From Zhengitettix transpicula (taxonomy: Eukaryota > Arthropoda > Insecta > Orthoptera > Tetrigidae), in NCBI GenBank assembly GCA_037074705.1, contig CM073596.1, positions 19,860,501 to 19,924,500 on the forward strand: 64,000 bases of DNA, read 5' to 3'. Both the position numbers and the translations under genes were made by a program. Below, piece by piece: positions 14,201 through 27,600 of the stretch. How positions within the stretch are numbered: the first letter of the stretch is position 1; each line of letters opens with the position of its first letter. A model generated the notes under the pieces. That model was not told the DNA's origin. It was given only the letters and a program-made list of their open reading frames with translations, and searched no databases.

Positions 14201-17200
14201 ACTTTATTATACGAAATATTGTAATCTTCACCTATGTGATTTATGAATTTCCTTGAAATGTCTATTACATACTCATATACTAAATATCAATTATGATGTT
14301 ACTCGTATTCAAACAGGATTGAATTTTTAAATATGATAATTATCCCAATCCCATTTACTTACAAAATACATAATCTGTGTTACATATTGAGTGATGGAAG
14401 CATTTATATATAATTACTTCTAATTGTATTTGTGATTATGAATTCAAATTATCGATATATTGATGAAAAGTTTATTGAATTTATTTACTATATGGCAGTA
14501 AATTTAAGGAAGATTAATTTTACTTGAACAATAGTGTTTATTAGATGTTAAATATTATTTTGTATAATATTGTACTGTTGTGTATCATTCCTCAAAACAC
14601 ATTTTTGGGGAGTTTTGCCATTTAATGTTCATTACAAAAGCAAGAACATACGTTACAGTATTGTACAATAGCATAGCATTTTTGAATATGTTATTTAACT
14701 CGAATAAAATAATCAAATCAAGTACCAAAACTGTAATGCCATCCCTATCTATATTTTATTAAGATTAAAACCGAAATTATATATTTTGACAACAAGCTTC
14801 AAATATCAATTTTATTACAAAAAATCTCAGTCAGTGAAGTATTCAGAACAGGAATAGTTATTCAACAACTTTAAACAAATACGTCTTACATATGCTGATT
14901 TTATCTACATAAATGTCGGTAGTGGTATGAAAATGTATTAAAAATGTAAATAAAAGGATTACTAAACATCTGAATAGGTTATTTTTAATTATAATTAAAA
15001 TAAAAATAAATTAAGAATGGATAAAAATGATACCCAATGATTTTAATAGTCATGAGCAGCTAAATGAAATGCAAATAATCCTTGTTTTAACAGTTGGTCA
15101 TAATTATGACTTGTTTGCAGGATCTGTAGAATATGACTATTGGAATTTTAATATGAAATTTCAAAATACTTTTTTATATATGGTTAATTAACATATATTT
15201 CTATAAGATAAGGTGTTATTAAAAAATTCTAATTGGAAACAGTTTATGACTTCATTATAAATTTTCTTCTTATGAATCGTTACATAAAATAATGTTCCTA
15301 AATTTGTTAAGTTTTATTAATGTGTTTAACAAGTCAATGGTTGGCTAGTGGAGCACCATTTGCAATGTATTCAATTTACAGTCGAGCTGCCAAGGATTTA
15401 CGAACAAAGAGGACTTGGAAGTTGCACAATTTTTGCAAACTTCTGAGGGGACAGAAATGTCCGTATTTGACAAAGTCACGCGTTCTCAGAGCAGCAAACT
15501 CTGCAGCGAAGCGTGAAAGTGAACGCACAAGCCATTACTTCCAAACAGGATTATCTCTTTTATAAAGTAATTAAGTCCCAGTAAAGTGATTTGGCGTCTA
15601 GTGAGGTGAAACGAAGCTTTAAAGCGTGTTAGCAGCTTTAAAATTACAGGCGCTTAGGAGCATTCACGTATTTCCGTCAGCGAAAGAGTGGCCCTCGGAA
15701 GGAATGATGACCAATGTTTATAAATGCCGTAAAATGACAATTAAATTCGATGAAAACATTCAAACCATAGTTAAAATAAACAATAACGAACAGAGAAGGT
15801 ATTTGATAGGAAAACCACACTATTATTTATCTTGGTTTGAATAACAACGATGATCAGAACAAATTATTCAATGGATTTATTGAATTTCAATTCGATTAAT
15901 GTCCAGCGTCAATCTATTAAGAACATAAACAAGCTCAAAATATACTCAAAGTTTTGCTTTTGAGTTTTGTCAACTGACTAGTGCGGTTGTGTCTTTCTGC
16001 TGCACCTGAAGAAAGGCTTCCAGAGTCATTTCTATTATCACTTTTTTGTCTGTATTTGGCTATATGTCTTATTAATATTTTCAAGCAGACGTAATTATCC
16101 ATTTTAGAATTAACAGTCTAGTTACTCGCTGTTTATAGTAGGCATTTAATTGATAAATATTATAATTTTACCAGCTGATTTCACTAGGCTTATTACTGGA
16201 TATATATATATATATATCCAGTGGTGGATTAAACATGACTGAAAGAGTATTCCCATCATTCGGCAATCAATTTGAGAACAAATTCTGAACAACCTCTGTA
16301 ATTTTAAACCTCCAAACTACGTTGATATCCTCAGCTTACTTGAACATAAATACATAGGCCCATTTAGTCAAACCGCTTCAAAGTTCAAGTAAAACGGCTA
16401 AATACGAACTTTATCTGTTTCCGTTTATTAATAACCGAGATGATGATTAATTATTTATTTGTTAAATGTGTTATACTATCTCAAAAATAAATTTTTATTT
16501 ATCATTTCGGTTTGCCAAAAGACTAAAGTGGCCTGGGAAGAAACATAAAGTTGTAATTGTATTCACAAAATCGTCTAATCAGTGTTAGAATTAGTCGTTC
16601 AGTAGTTTCATACTATTTATGTAACGAGTTGGGTTAAATTGTACAATATACTCTGTTAACTTAACGGAAACTAAATTTTCGCATGTGTGTGTGTGTGTGT
16701 GTGAAATTTGAGAAATCAAGTTGTTTTTGAGATTTACAGGCTGTTAACTTCTACAGACATAGTTTCGTATTAATTTTTTTAAAACATTAATATTTCGCAT
16801 GACTGTTTAAATTAATTATTGAAAATATGTACGAATGAACTGACAATTTAGGATAGTGATTTAAAATAAGTTCCATAACGTTCCGTTAATTGTTTCAATT
16901 GAATGCATTATAGGAAACAGACTTCCATTTAAATAAATAAAACGTTATTAATTGTATTAGAACAATAAAAAATTACAGTCATTAGTTTAAAGTCACTATA
17001 TACAATTTCAGAAATTTTTATCTTTTTACTACGTCATATTTTATAAAGTTGTTCTAATATTATTGACAAATTTAATAATTTTTAATTATTATATATGGGT
17101 TAACTTTGGAGTTTCAGAAAGTAAATAAAATTCTTCACATCGTCCACCTGGATTGTAGAATTCATTAGTAAATTATCTTCTTACGGGATGACAGCTGTTG

Positions 17201-20200
17201 AAACGTTGTACGTATTTCAAATGGCTGAGAACTGTTTATGCAACAAATCCATTTGTTATTTGTTGAACGTTCTTGGAATGAAGATGCGTCGGAGAACGGA
17301 AAGGAAAAATGGCGTCGAATGAATTTTAAGTGATAACTACAAGAAATTTTGAAATGCATTACGTGGTAATGATAAATTTTCTTTCTTTTATTCTATAATA
17401 ACTAATCCAGAGTTGGAGGAAAGCTGACATCCGACGAGAAAGGGGGGAGATTCATATCATCCATAGACCGTTTCCCCGAGGCTTGTCGGTTTGATGAATG
17501 CCAGAAGCGAGAAACGACTAGTAAAGAATGGGTCTTCAAAGGATATTCGCAGTCTCACTTCAAACGAACAGATGAACTACTGAAGCTACTTGAGAAACCA
17601 CAAAGACTGAAGTTAGGGCTGATACAAAAAAAATCCAACCAATACTAATACTGAAGCGGAATAATATAAATTGCGTTTTAAAATCAAATTTTGCGTAAGG
17701 AATTGTATTTAAAAACGTGAATGCTACTCTATTAGATTTTGTTTCCATTCACAATTGTTCCCTGTCAATTATACGTCACACTTTAGTCCGAGGTCCTTTC
17801 GCTTAAAACAGAGGCCTTTCTTCATGAATTTAAATTTAATATAATTGATATATGATTTATTGAGAATTTTTTGTTCTATTAAAATAGAGACCTTTCTTCA
17901 TGAATTGAAATTTCATATAATTGATATATGATTTATTGAGATTTTTTTGTTCCTTTAAAATAGAGACCTTTCTTCATGGATTTAAATTTAATATAACTGA
18001 TATATGATTTATTGAGATTTTTTCGTTCTATTAAAATAGAGACCTTTCTTCATGGATTTAAATTTAATATAACTGATATATGATTTATTGAGATTTTTTG
18101 TTCTATTAAAATAGAGACCTATCTTCATGAATTTAATATAACTGATATATGATTTATTGAGAATTTTTGTTCTATTAAAATAGAGGCCTTTCTTCATGGA
18201 TTTAAATTTAATATAACTGATATATGATTTATTGAGAATTTTTTGTTCTATTAAAATAGAGACCTTGCTTGATGAACTTAAATTTAATATAACTGATATA
18301 TGATATTGAGAATTTTTTGTTCTATTAAAATAGAGACCTATCTTCATGAATTTAATATAACTGATATATGATTTATTGAGAATTTTTGTTCTATTAAAAT
18401 AGAGACCTTTCTTCATGGATTTAAATTTAATATAACTGATATATGATTTATTGAGATTTTTTGTTCTATTAAAGTAGGGACCTTTCTTCATGAATTTAAA
18501 TTTAATATAACTGATATGTGATTTATTGAGATTTTTTTGATCTATCCCCAATATTTTTATTCAGTAACAATTCAATAAGAAAACTAGTGAATCATTTTTT
18601 AATTAAATCTTCAATATAATTTAGAAAATTATTCATTAGTTTTCTTATTAAAATACGACTGATTAAAGCCATTGGTTATTAGGAAATACAATAACGTATA
18701 CAAAACCACGCCTTTTTCGTCATTTTTATTAAATTTTACAAGAATTAATAAATGATGATAATCTTGAATCCTTACGAGCATACATCAGTTCGCTCAATTT
18801 TTAGTCCCAAAGAGCAGTTGTACTCTGGTCCTGAAGGAACATCCCTGAATTCTTCTCTTGATTTTATCTTACAACTTCTGAATCATAACTTTGTTATTAC
18901 TTAGTCCGTCCTTTGAACCATTTCTTTTTAACAAAATATTCGTTTCTCTTCAATTTCCGTTTTATTGATTACACATTATCTTAACGTACCTTGTTCTGTA
19001 CGTTAGCAATAACAATGGAACAAAAGTTAAGCAAACTTTGATTATACTGACCGATTATGAAGAGCGCTTCCACGACAACGTCGCTGACCATGGAGGGTCT
19101 GTCCGCCGTCGTGAAGCTCGCGTTGTACGGCACTACGATGGCCACGTAGAAGGTTGCTATGAGGATCAACCAGTCCCAGCAGCTCTTAAAGACGCCGTAA
19201 TGGGACAGGATGAAACGTGACTTCTTGAGTGCTGCAGTCTTGTACTCTGGCAATGGCGCTGCCGTTGGCTGCAGAAGCGTCTAAAAAAAAGGAGGGCCAC
19301 ATCTCGATATGAGTTATAAGTATTGGATATAACTAGAGGGCAACAACAAATATTTTCACTAACATACCGAGAAAATATAAAATATCCAGTATTTAAACTT
19401 TCTTCTTATAGTTATAACATTTTTAAACTGCATACATCTTAACCCTAAAACTTTGAAACATATTCTTGATTAGAACTAAACAGACGACGTTTTCCCATGT
19501 TTTGTTAACTTGTGTTTGGTGATGTATCTTCAGGCAAAAAATTGGTATTAATTGAGGAACATGAAAATTTTTAATGCTAGGATTATGCATAATTTTATTT
19601 GTAATGTATACTACTAATTTTCAATTAATACTAAAATGAAAAATGGCACTAGAACAATGAAGATGAAACTATTATAAGAATACTCGTTCACCCTCTCAAG
19701 ACTTGTTTGGAGTCTGAAAATTACTGAAAAGTTGTTAAAAATAATGTCAAATGTTCGTTAAGTGTTGTAAAAAATAAACCTGACATTTGCATGTTTTTGA
19801 AATGGACTAGTATCAACAAGTACGAGTTTATTGTCACTATACACCCGGAATCTGTCCTGAAAGACAAGCTTCACTGTGGAAACATTACACACACTGGTGG
19901 AAGACCATAAATGTTGGTTTTGATCTGAACGCGGTCTGTAAAATTTGCGCAATTGGTCACGCGTGAAGGATACACAAGTGCACCAAGCACAGTATCTGTT
20001 TTAATTAGCTGTCGATGTGGAATCCGTTGTGAATATATATTGTTCCCCGTTGTGTTGTATGTAAATTGAAGCCTCTCTGATCGACGCACTACATAGAATA
20101 TGGTGGACTGAGTTCGTCCAAGCATAACGAATGTAAAACGTCGGGATGGTTTGTGTCCAGATCTGAAACGACCACTCCCGCGTTAACGATTTGGGGGGTG

Positions 20201-23200
20201 GGGGGGAGGAGGGCAAATTATTTGCATATTTACGAGTTCCATTTACCAGTTCACGATCGAGCGGGTTTTTCCCCAAAGGTATTTAAAAATACTTTTTACA
20301 AGTTCTTTAATAATTCACTTATCGATGAAGCCCGGAAGGAAGACAAGTAATTTTTATACGATAACATCTACCCCTAAAATTTACATACATACAGAAAAAG
20401 GTTCCCGACACACCCTTAAACGCACGGAGCAATTTCAGACAAACTTGTTATACATACGAAAGCACTATGGGAATACGACACCCCTAGGGGTAGGTGTGGA
20501 AAATTTGACATTTATAAATAATAATGAGAAAACGACCAAGATTGGAGTCGAATCCATTATTTAGAGGGTGCTAATTCCAATACTGAAAATCACAATGCCT
20601 CTTAAGTTGACGTTCACATCGGCATGGATGTAGGACAAATGAGGCAGGGTGAGATAAATAAAAAACCTATTCACAAAGGTTCACGACAGTGCCGAAGTTG
20701 GTGTTGTTGTTACAAATGCATATTTAAGACCTGTGTTTTGAAGGGGTTAGTTATAAAATATTCTAAATATCGAATAGATTATAGTGCGCGTCACATTTCT
20801 CGGAGGTCCAGTTTAGTGTTCTTCTGTGCAGGTGCAGGTCAACTTCAGTAAGCGCCTACAGCTTCTCCGTGACAGATCCTGTCGTGTATGTGTTTATTCC
20901 GCGCTGCCTTCCATCCCCTCCCACAATCTGCGCCACACGCCTTCGCTTCTGACATGTTATAGTTTCGAATTAATCCATCTTCCGATCTAATAAAAAAAAT
21001 ATTGGGGAAATAAACAACCCGGTAACTCCAGGCAAACAGCTGTGATATTAATAAAAATTTGATGTTATTACATATTTGCATCAAAACTATGGAACCACAA
21101 ATATGATTCACTTCCACTTTATTACAGTCTTAATGTAGTTTAATATTCTTCTGATTCTTCGATTTAAGTGACAATTTCTTGTCATTTTTTACTTTTATAA
21201 GTTATAGGTCTGTTGTGTGAAATATGAAATATTTAATCCGCAAAATATTATATGATTGTATATTTTTATAGTTAAATGTCAACAGAACTAGCATTTGCGA
21301 CGGTAGAGAACTGGAACAATTTACCTACAGCGGTGTTCGGAGAATTTCATTGGAAGTATCTTTTGCTTGAGAACTAAGGTAAATTCTTTTTAAAAAAACA
21401 CTGTCAAGTAACAAACGACTTTTTTTTGGATATATATACTTGTTATGTATCAAACCACTTTTTTTTAGGATAACAGGCTACATGAGGGTAATCCACATGG
21501 TGGCAACTCCCCTTCAATAGTATAGGAAGGGATCTGAAAGGGGGGGATGCGGAAGGGTAGAGGAAGGTAGCCAAGGGTTAACTAGGGCTCCCGGGCTATA
21601 GTTTAAGGATCCTACCCGGCATTCGCCTAAAAGTAAAGCAGGGAAAACCCTAGAAAAACCTTCATCAGGTAATTAGGGCATTTGGTACTTGTCCCACGCC
21701 CTTCCGATAGCGGGAGAGGAGTTTGCTGTGGGGACGCAGCATTCCATTCACCGTGCCTCGACCAGTTTAGGAGGCAGCTGGCCGACTGTTCCAATGGGAA
21801 CAGAGAACAACTCTTACCGTATGTCCGAGGTCTGTGACCCCGGAACATACACCTCTCAAAACAGGGCGAGGTGTCTCGGCTTGTGGGAACCTTAGTTCAA
21901 AAACGGAGAGGAAAAGGCATTCCCAAAGGTAGTCCCTTCGTGTCTCTCCTACAAGGTTCTGCCTGCAAGAGAAAATCCCTCGCAGGTACTGGCTGCGAGA
22001 GAATAGCCCTCGCAGAAAGTTTTTTTTATATACTGTTCTCTCCATACCTTTATTTTCTTCGATATATCAACTACAGGAGCTTTGGGCGTTTGCCATAATC
22101 ATCTGGTGTTTTTTTTAAAAAAAACATCAATTATACATACACAATTTTACATACAACATACTATTATTATTTTTTACATTACATCACATACATTTTAAGT
22201 CATTCACCGTAAAATGTCTTAAATTACTTTTATCAAGTGCATTTCGTCAATTTTTTCTTGTTCATAACATAGTATAAATTTATGTCTATCACTCAATTCG
22301 GTTAGTCAATTTCTCTTACTTCAAACTTATCACTCACATTCACGATAATCGACTTAATATTTTCGAGTACGTACATTTTTCATTACATTATTTTATTAAT
22401 TTTTATTTCCTAAAAGTTCTTTCAAAGCCTACTTATTCTAAGATACATTGTCACTAATGTTAAATTTCACACGAGTAATGTTACCGTTTTCCCATTCTTT
22501 TAATTTTTTCGAATATACTGACATAGAAAAACAACCCATATTCCCGCATCGGTTATTTTATTCACAAGTTCTTCTAAATGCTCTTATTATCTTGGGTTTT
22601 CAAAAATTAATACGACGGTAGAGAACTGGGACAATTTACCCACAGCGGTGTTCGGAGAAGTTCATTGATAATAATTACATCTTATTCTTGAGAACCAAGA
22701 TAAATTAATATAAAAGTTACTTGGATTAATCTCTCGAACCTCGCATTCCCTTTCCGTACTCGACAGTGGAAGAGGAGAATCCCAAATAAATATAGAACGT
22801 TATTAATAACATCCAATGATATAGAAACAGAAACATAATAAAACAAGATTGTGGTTTACGAACATGCGTTTGCCCGAGAGAACAGAAAGCCAAATAATTT
22901 CGTATTTTGTGGCAGACTGAAAGTCATATGATCCAAAATGTAGTTTTTACAGGCTCGTGGGCACCTTCGTTTATTACTTTCAGAAATGAAAAATGTGCGG
23001 TAAAGTCATATAAAAACATCCACACGACAATACACTCAGGAATTTATGAATAATTCGAGTCTGAGCCCGGTAACAGGACGAAAGGTTTTCCGTTTCGTTA
23101 CAGAGTTTCACAACGATTCAATCCAGAAGCAAATTACTTTCAAGCCGTCAGTTTATGACTATTTTTGGACGTTTTCTTGCGGCTATCAGCTCGAGTTTTA

Positions 23201-24594
23201 TGGTGCATTTTTAGTACGGAACTTAAGTAAAATGGAAGCGTTTGGCAAGGCTAAGCGGAATAATGAGACCTATCAATATTTTATATAGCTTTTTTTTCTT
23301 TCATCCGCGAACAATTACAGTCTTACGGCGTGAGAAGGAGTTGACGATATTGGGAAATAATTTTATCCCGCCATAACTCTCTGTTCACAAAAATAATAAT
23401 GGTAACATATTTCTGAAGTTATTGTGATCGCTTTGAGGAGTAAAATTGGAACAATCTCTCATAATTTCTAGGTTACATCTTGAGCAGAATCCTCGCTAAA
23501 GCACGAGAAAGCACAGTCCCATTAAAAATAAAATACTTTTCGAACACTATTTTGCACCTGTTGAACACACAAAGTTACCATTAAGTTTAACAACAGTAAT
23601 GGGAAGGTTTGGTCACCCTGATTTGTGTTCTAGAAGTTTGAGAGTCCTCTCGGTAACTAAAAATGTTTACATACGAATGCTTTAAGCACAGAAATGAAAT
23701 AAATGTGACGACTCTTTAAATTATGCATTACTCGATTATTCTTTTAATAATAAAGCAATTCATATGAATTGCAACGGAATATTCCCTGTTAAAAAGTAAG
23801 TAAAGTTAATTCTTAAAAACAAAGAAGTGTTAACAAAAATACCCAAATAAAAAATGAATTATCGTTATTTTAAATTTGGAAAAATTTTTCAATTGGCATG
23901 GCGATGTTTTATTTTCGACGGTAAAAATTATTGAAGTGAAGTCAGTGGAAAATAAATAAATATTATGTATACGGTATTTTAAAGATAAATCAATGAAAGA
24001 ATTATGAATTACTTTTAAAATTCTGAGACGGTTAATTAAAATATTTAGAAAGGATGAATAAAAATTATTCGATTTCTGTATTATTCAATGTCACCGATGT
24101 CGAATGACTTTTGTCGGCATTTTGAAGTTGATTTCAAATATGGAAATTAATATTTACTATTTATTCCATCAATACTGAGCATCTTATGAAATCAGAGAGG
24201 TTAAAATTATTACTAATATTGGTAGAATAAAGAATACTTTCATTTTAAAACGGCAACCCATTGAATAATTTTTTTTCTTTATTGATATATTGAACCAATA
24301 AGGTTATTTATTAGTAGGAAATATAAAAACAAACATTTCGTATAATTTTGTTCCAAAATGTCTTATTCATTTTGATTGCCCAAGAAACTTTTGACAATGA
24401 TATATAAGTATTAAAATAGTTACAATTTATTGCATTTTCATAATCAAAATTTTAACAATAAATTTTTTTCCATAATCTGTTCGTAGATTTCCTAAAATCC
24501 CTTAAAATCGTTTTGCATACACTCCTCATAATAGCTAATAAATTCTGTAGACAAACGAATGATTAAAGCATTCGTATAATTGCACGACAGTTCA

Positions 24595-24645
<51 letters not shown>

Positions 24646-27600
24646 AAAAAACTCACAATTGGAAAGTTATTCTTTGACTTATTTTGAGACGCGCAATAAT
24701 TAAAAATAAGGGCTTCGTTAACTTGAAAAACAATTACGCTGGTTGGCTACTACACGCAAAAAGCGGCACGGTTTTATTTTGATGAATTTTTCGCGCGCAA
24801 CATAATTAACTCAATTCTGCGAAAAAAGAGTGTTCATTTGTAACCGTTTTGCCTGTTACAGCCCTTCTGCAGATCTCCGTAAGAGCAATTACTGGCGGAT
24901 CTGTCGGTGTCAAGATATTTATTTATCCCAGAGGAATTAGTATAGGTCCTACCGTAATTTTTTTTTCGGCAACAGGCTACATGAGGGTAATCCACGTTGA
25001 GCAACTCCCCTTTAACAGCATAGGAAGGAATTTGAAAGGGGGGATGCGGAAGGGTAGAGGAAGGTAGCCAAAGGTTAACTAGGGCCCCCGGGCTATATTT
25101 TAAGGATCCTACCCGGCATTCGCCTAAAGAAATGCAGGGAAAACCCTAGAAAAACCTGCATCAGGTAGGTCGGGCATTGGATACTTGTCCCACGCCCTTC
25201 CGATAGTGGGAGAGAAGTTTTCTGTAGGGACGCAGCATTCTCTTCTCCGCCGTTATTTTATCTCCGCTTCTTTATATATTCTTCTACTTCTTTTTTGCTG
25301 GGTGGGTCCTCTATTATTTCTTCTTCTTCTTCCTCTTCTCCTACCCCTTCATTATTGCCTGGTGTATGGGCAGGGTTTCTATTTCCCCCATATAAATTTG
25401 TATTCATTAATGTAATTACTTATCATTATCTATGTTTTTTGTGTAATTTTGGTGGATAATGTAGCGAGGATGTGGACTTGCTCATTCTTCGGTTCTGCGA
25501 TGATGGGAAAGAGATGCCACGAGAATCTTATTATCGTTGACTCCGCGCGTGTTGAACGGGGATGAGACTGAAGGTCTTCAGTGATGAATTAAAATTGAAT
25601 TTTGCAGAAAAAAAATTCATTTTATTGTTCAAAGTATTGAAAAAATTAAAATTAGAGATTTTTAACATTGACGTTAGGCATGTAATTAATAATTATTTTA
25701 TACATTAGAAAATATTTTCCCAGTACATATTTCAATAATTTAAGTAAACAAATACACGAACTTATGTCAGAAAGTTATGTTTATTAACAAAACATTAAAT
25801 AAACGGCGTTTCGTCCTTTTTTAAGGACCTCATTAGATTTAATAATTTTGTATACAAAAATAGTTTGATATTTTTTTTATATAAATAAGTAATTTAGAGG
25901 CAATCGAAATATATAGTTTTTTGATTTGTTTTAAACATTTAAAGTTACCATTAGTTTCAATGTGGCCTATGAGTAAAATTATTTACATAATATAACTAAA
26001 ATCTGTGTCATTTCGTGAATTTTCACTGCTTAAGTTAAAAGCTTTGATGATTATCTTTGTTATATTATAACGGAAATAAATGTTAATATTTGGAATTGAA
26101 ACTAATTATTCGTTTGAAATTTATCTCTTTTTAAATTTAATTAGTGCCACTACTAAATTATATTAATTAAATATAATAAGCCGTTTCATATCACTGTCAT
26201 AAAAAGGTAATTAAAAATGTAAATATTGTCTTTTTCGAAACATGTTTACGTGCCAACTCATTCCAGACGTAGCACAGGTATTTATTTATCCCAATATTGT
26301 ATTATTTTTAGACAGGAAATGGATTAATTTGGAATATTTTATATTTAACGATTGTTAAATGCCGTACATCAACGTAACTTTTAAAATTTTTATCCTGAAT
26401 AATCAACTGGATTATTTTAAAAAAATGACGAACCTGAAGAGGTCCCAAAAAAGGACCGAACGTCGTGAAATTAATATTTTTTGTTAATAAACATATTTAC
26501 TTTTCAGACCGATATATTTGTTTATATTATTATAAATGGTAATATAACAATTTTGCAGGTATCTTTTATTGATTTATAATCTTATTCTTGTACCACACGT
26601 AACAAATCTATTTCAAATCGTCCAATATCGTTAAAACCTTTTGTGACGCAACTAAAATAAAAGATAACCTACGTCAAAGAGCAGGATTACGGAAAATTTT
26701 GTAATAAATGATGGAACGTATGGTGAAAGCAAAAGAACTATGTAAGGTCATTCCATGTTTTATACTAGTTATCAGCTGTCTTTAACTGTTATTTCAGAAA
26801 AAGGCCCAATACTGTTTTTATATTGAATAGTCAAGTACTTTATTTAAGGGAGAAATGTTAAATAGAATTTAAGTGACGATAGTGTTTCATTATATTTTGC
26901 AACAGTTTCCAAAATTTAGAAACACTCAGTAAATTATGGATACTCATTGTGGGATGAGACTCGTTTTTATAACACGCTAATTTACTTTGGGCGATTTTCT
27001 TTTACATTTGTTTTCGAGTATAATTGCTACTGTCTGCGGTTCTCTATTTTTGATTACATGTGTATCCGACATGAAGGGATGGGAGTCATTAAATGATAGT
27101 GACCTTAATAACCTGTATCAGACTCTTGTCATTTACCGTTGAACTAAAATCGGTGAGGCGTGCGGTGACGTCGGCTGATGACGTTTCCAGGGATAAACAG
27201 TTACACACATACACTCACAGCAGGCGGCGCGACGGCCGCTAATTTTCTCCGGAAATGAGCAGCGTGTGATGTGAGCTGTGAAATTAATAGTCATTCTTTT
27301 GCCGTCGCCTGCCTCGTGGTAATGGCGTCGCCCGTGCCCACACAGGAAACTGTGACAAATTCCCAATAACTGTTTATCATTGTTCCAAACTCTCCTGAGA
27401 ATATGCCACCGAATTTAAATTAAAATTCAGGAATTTTCAGCATGCGATTCGAAGCAGGTAACCAAGTTATTATTCGCTTGGGCGAAGTTCTTCAGATACA
27501 AAGAAATCTCTGATCTCTGGATTTTTATTCTGACGCAAAAATACCTGGTCGTAGTCAAATTGAGAAGTGCGGACTCACGAGCCTATCAAAATATGAACTA

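Larger units (their letters stand above)
14141..19051 (-). other. Elk intron containing the CpG boundary and a minisatellite
   Basis: A 4.9-kb intron. Bases 14141 to about 15300 share the CpG-poor texture of the 3' part of the gene. From about 15340 CpG becomes frequent. A single arm of the inverted-pair family lies at about 16001-16075, a TA palindrome at 16195-16222 and a ten-unit minisatellite at 17809-18545. No real gene is seen; the short open frames at 15320-15844 show no family features. Confidence 0.7.

Noticed and set aside
17809..18545. CRISPR-like appearance of regularly repeated blocks
   Set aside because: The units are contiguous and similar throughout with no unique spacers, in a eukaryotic intron; it is a minisatellite.
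18009..18551. 180-codon open frame on the minus strand with a repeated [10 protein letters not shown] pattern
   Set aside because: It is the translation of the minisatellite; the repeat unit happens to lack stops in this frame.
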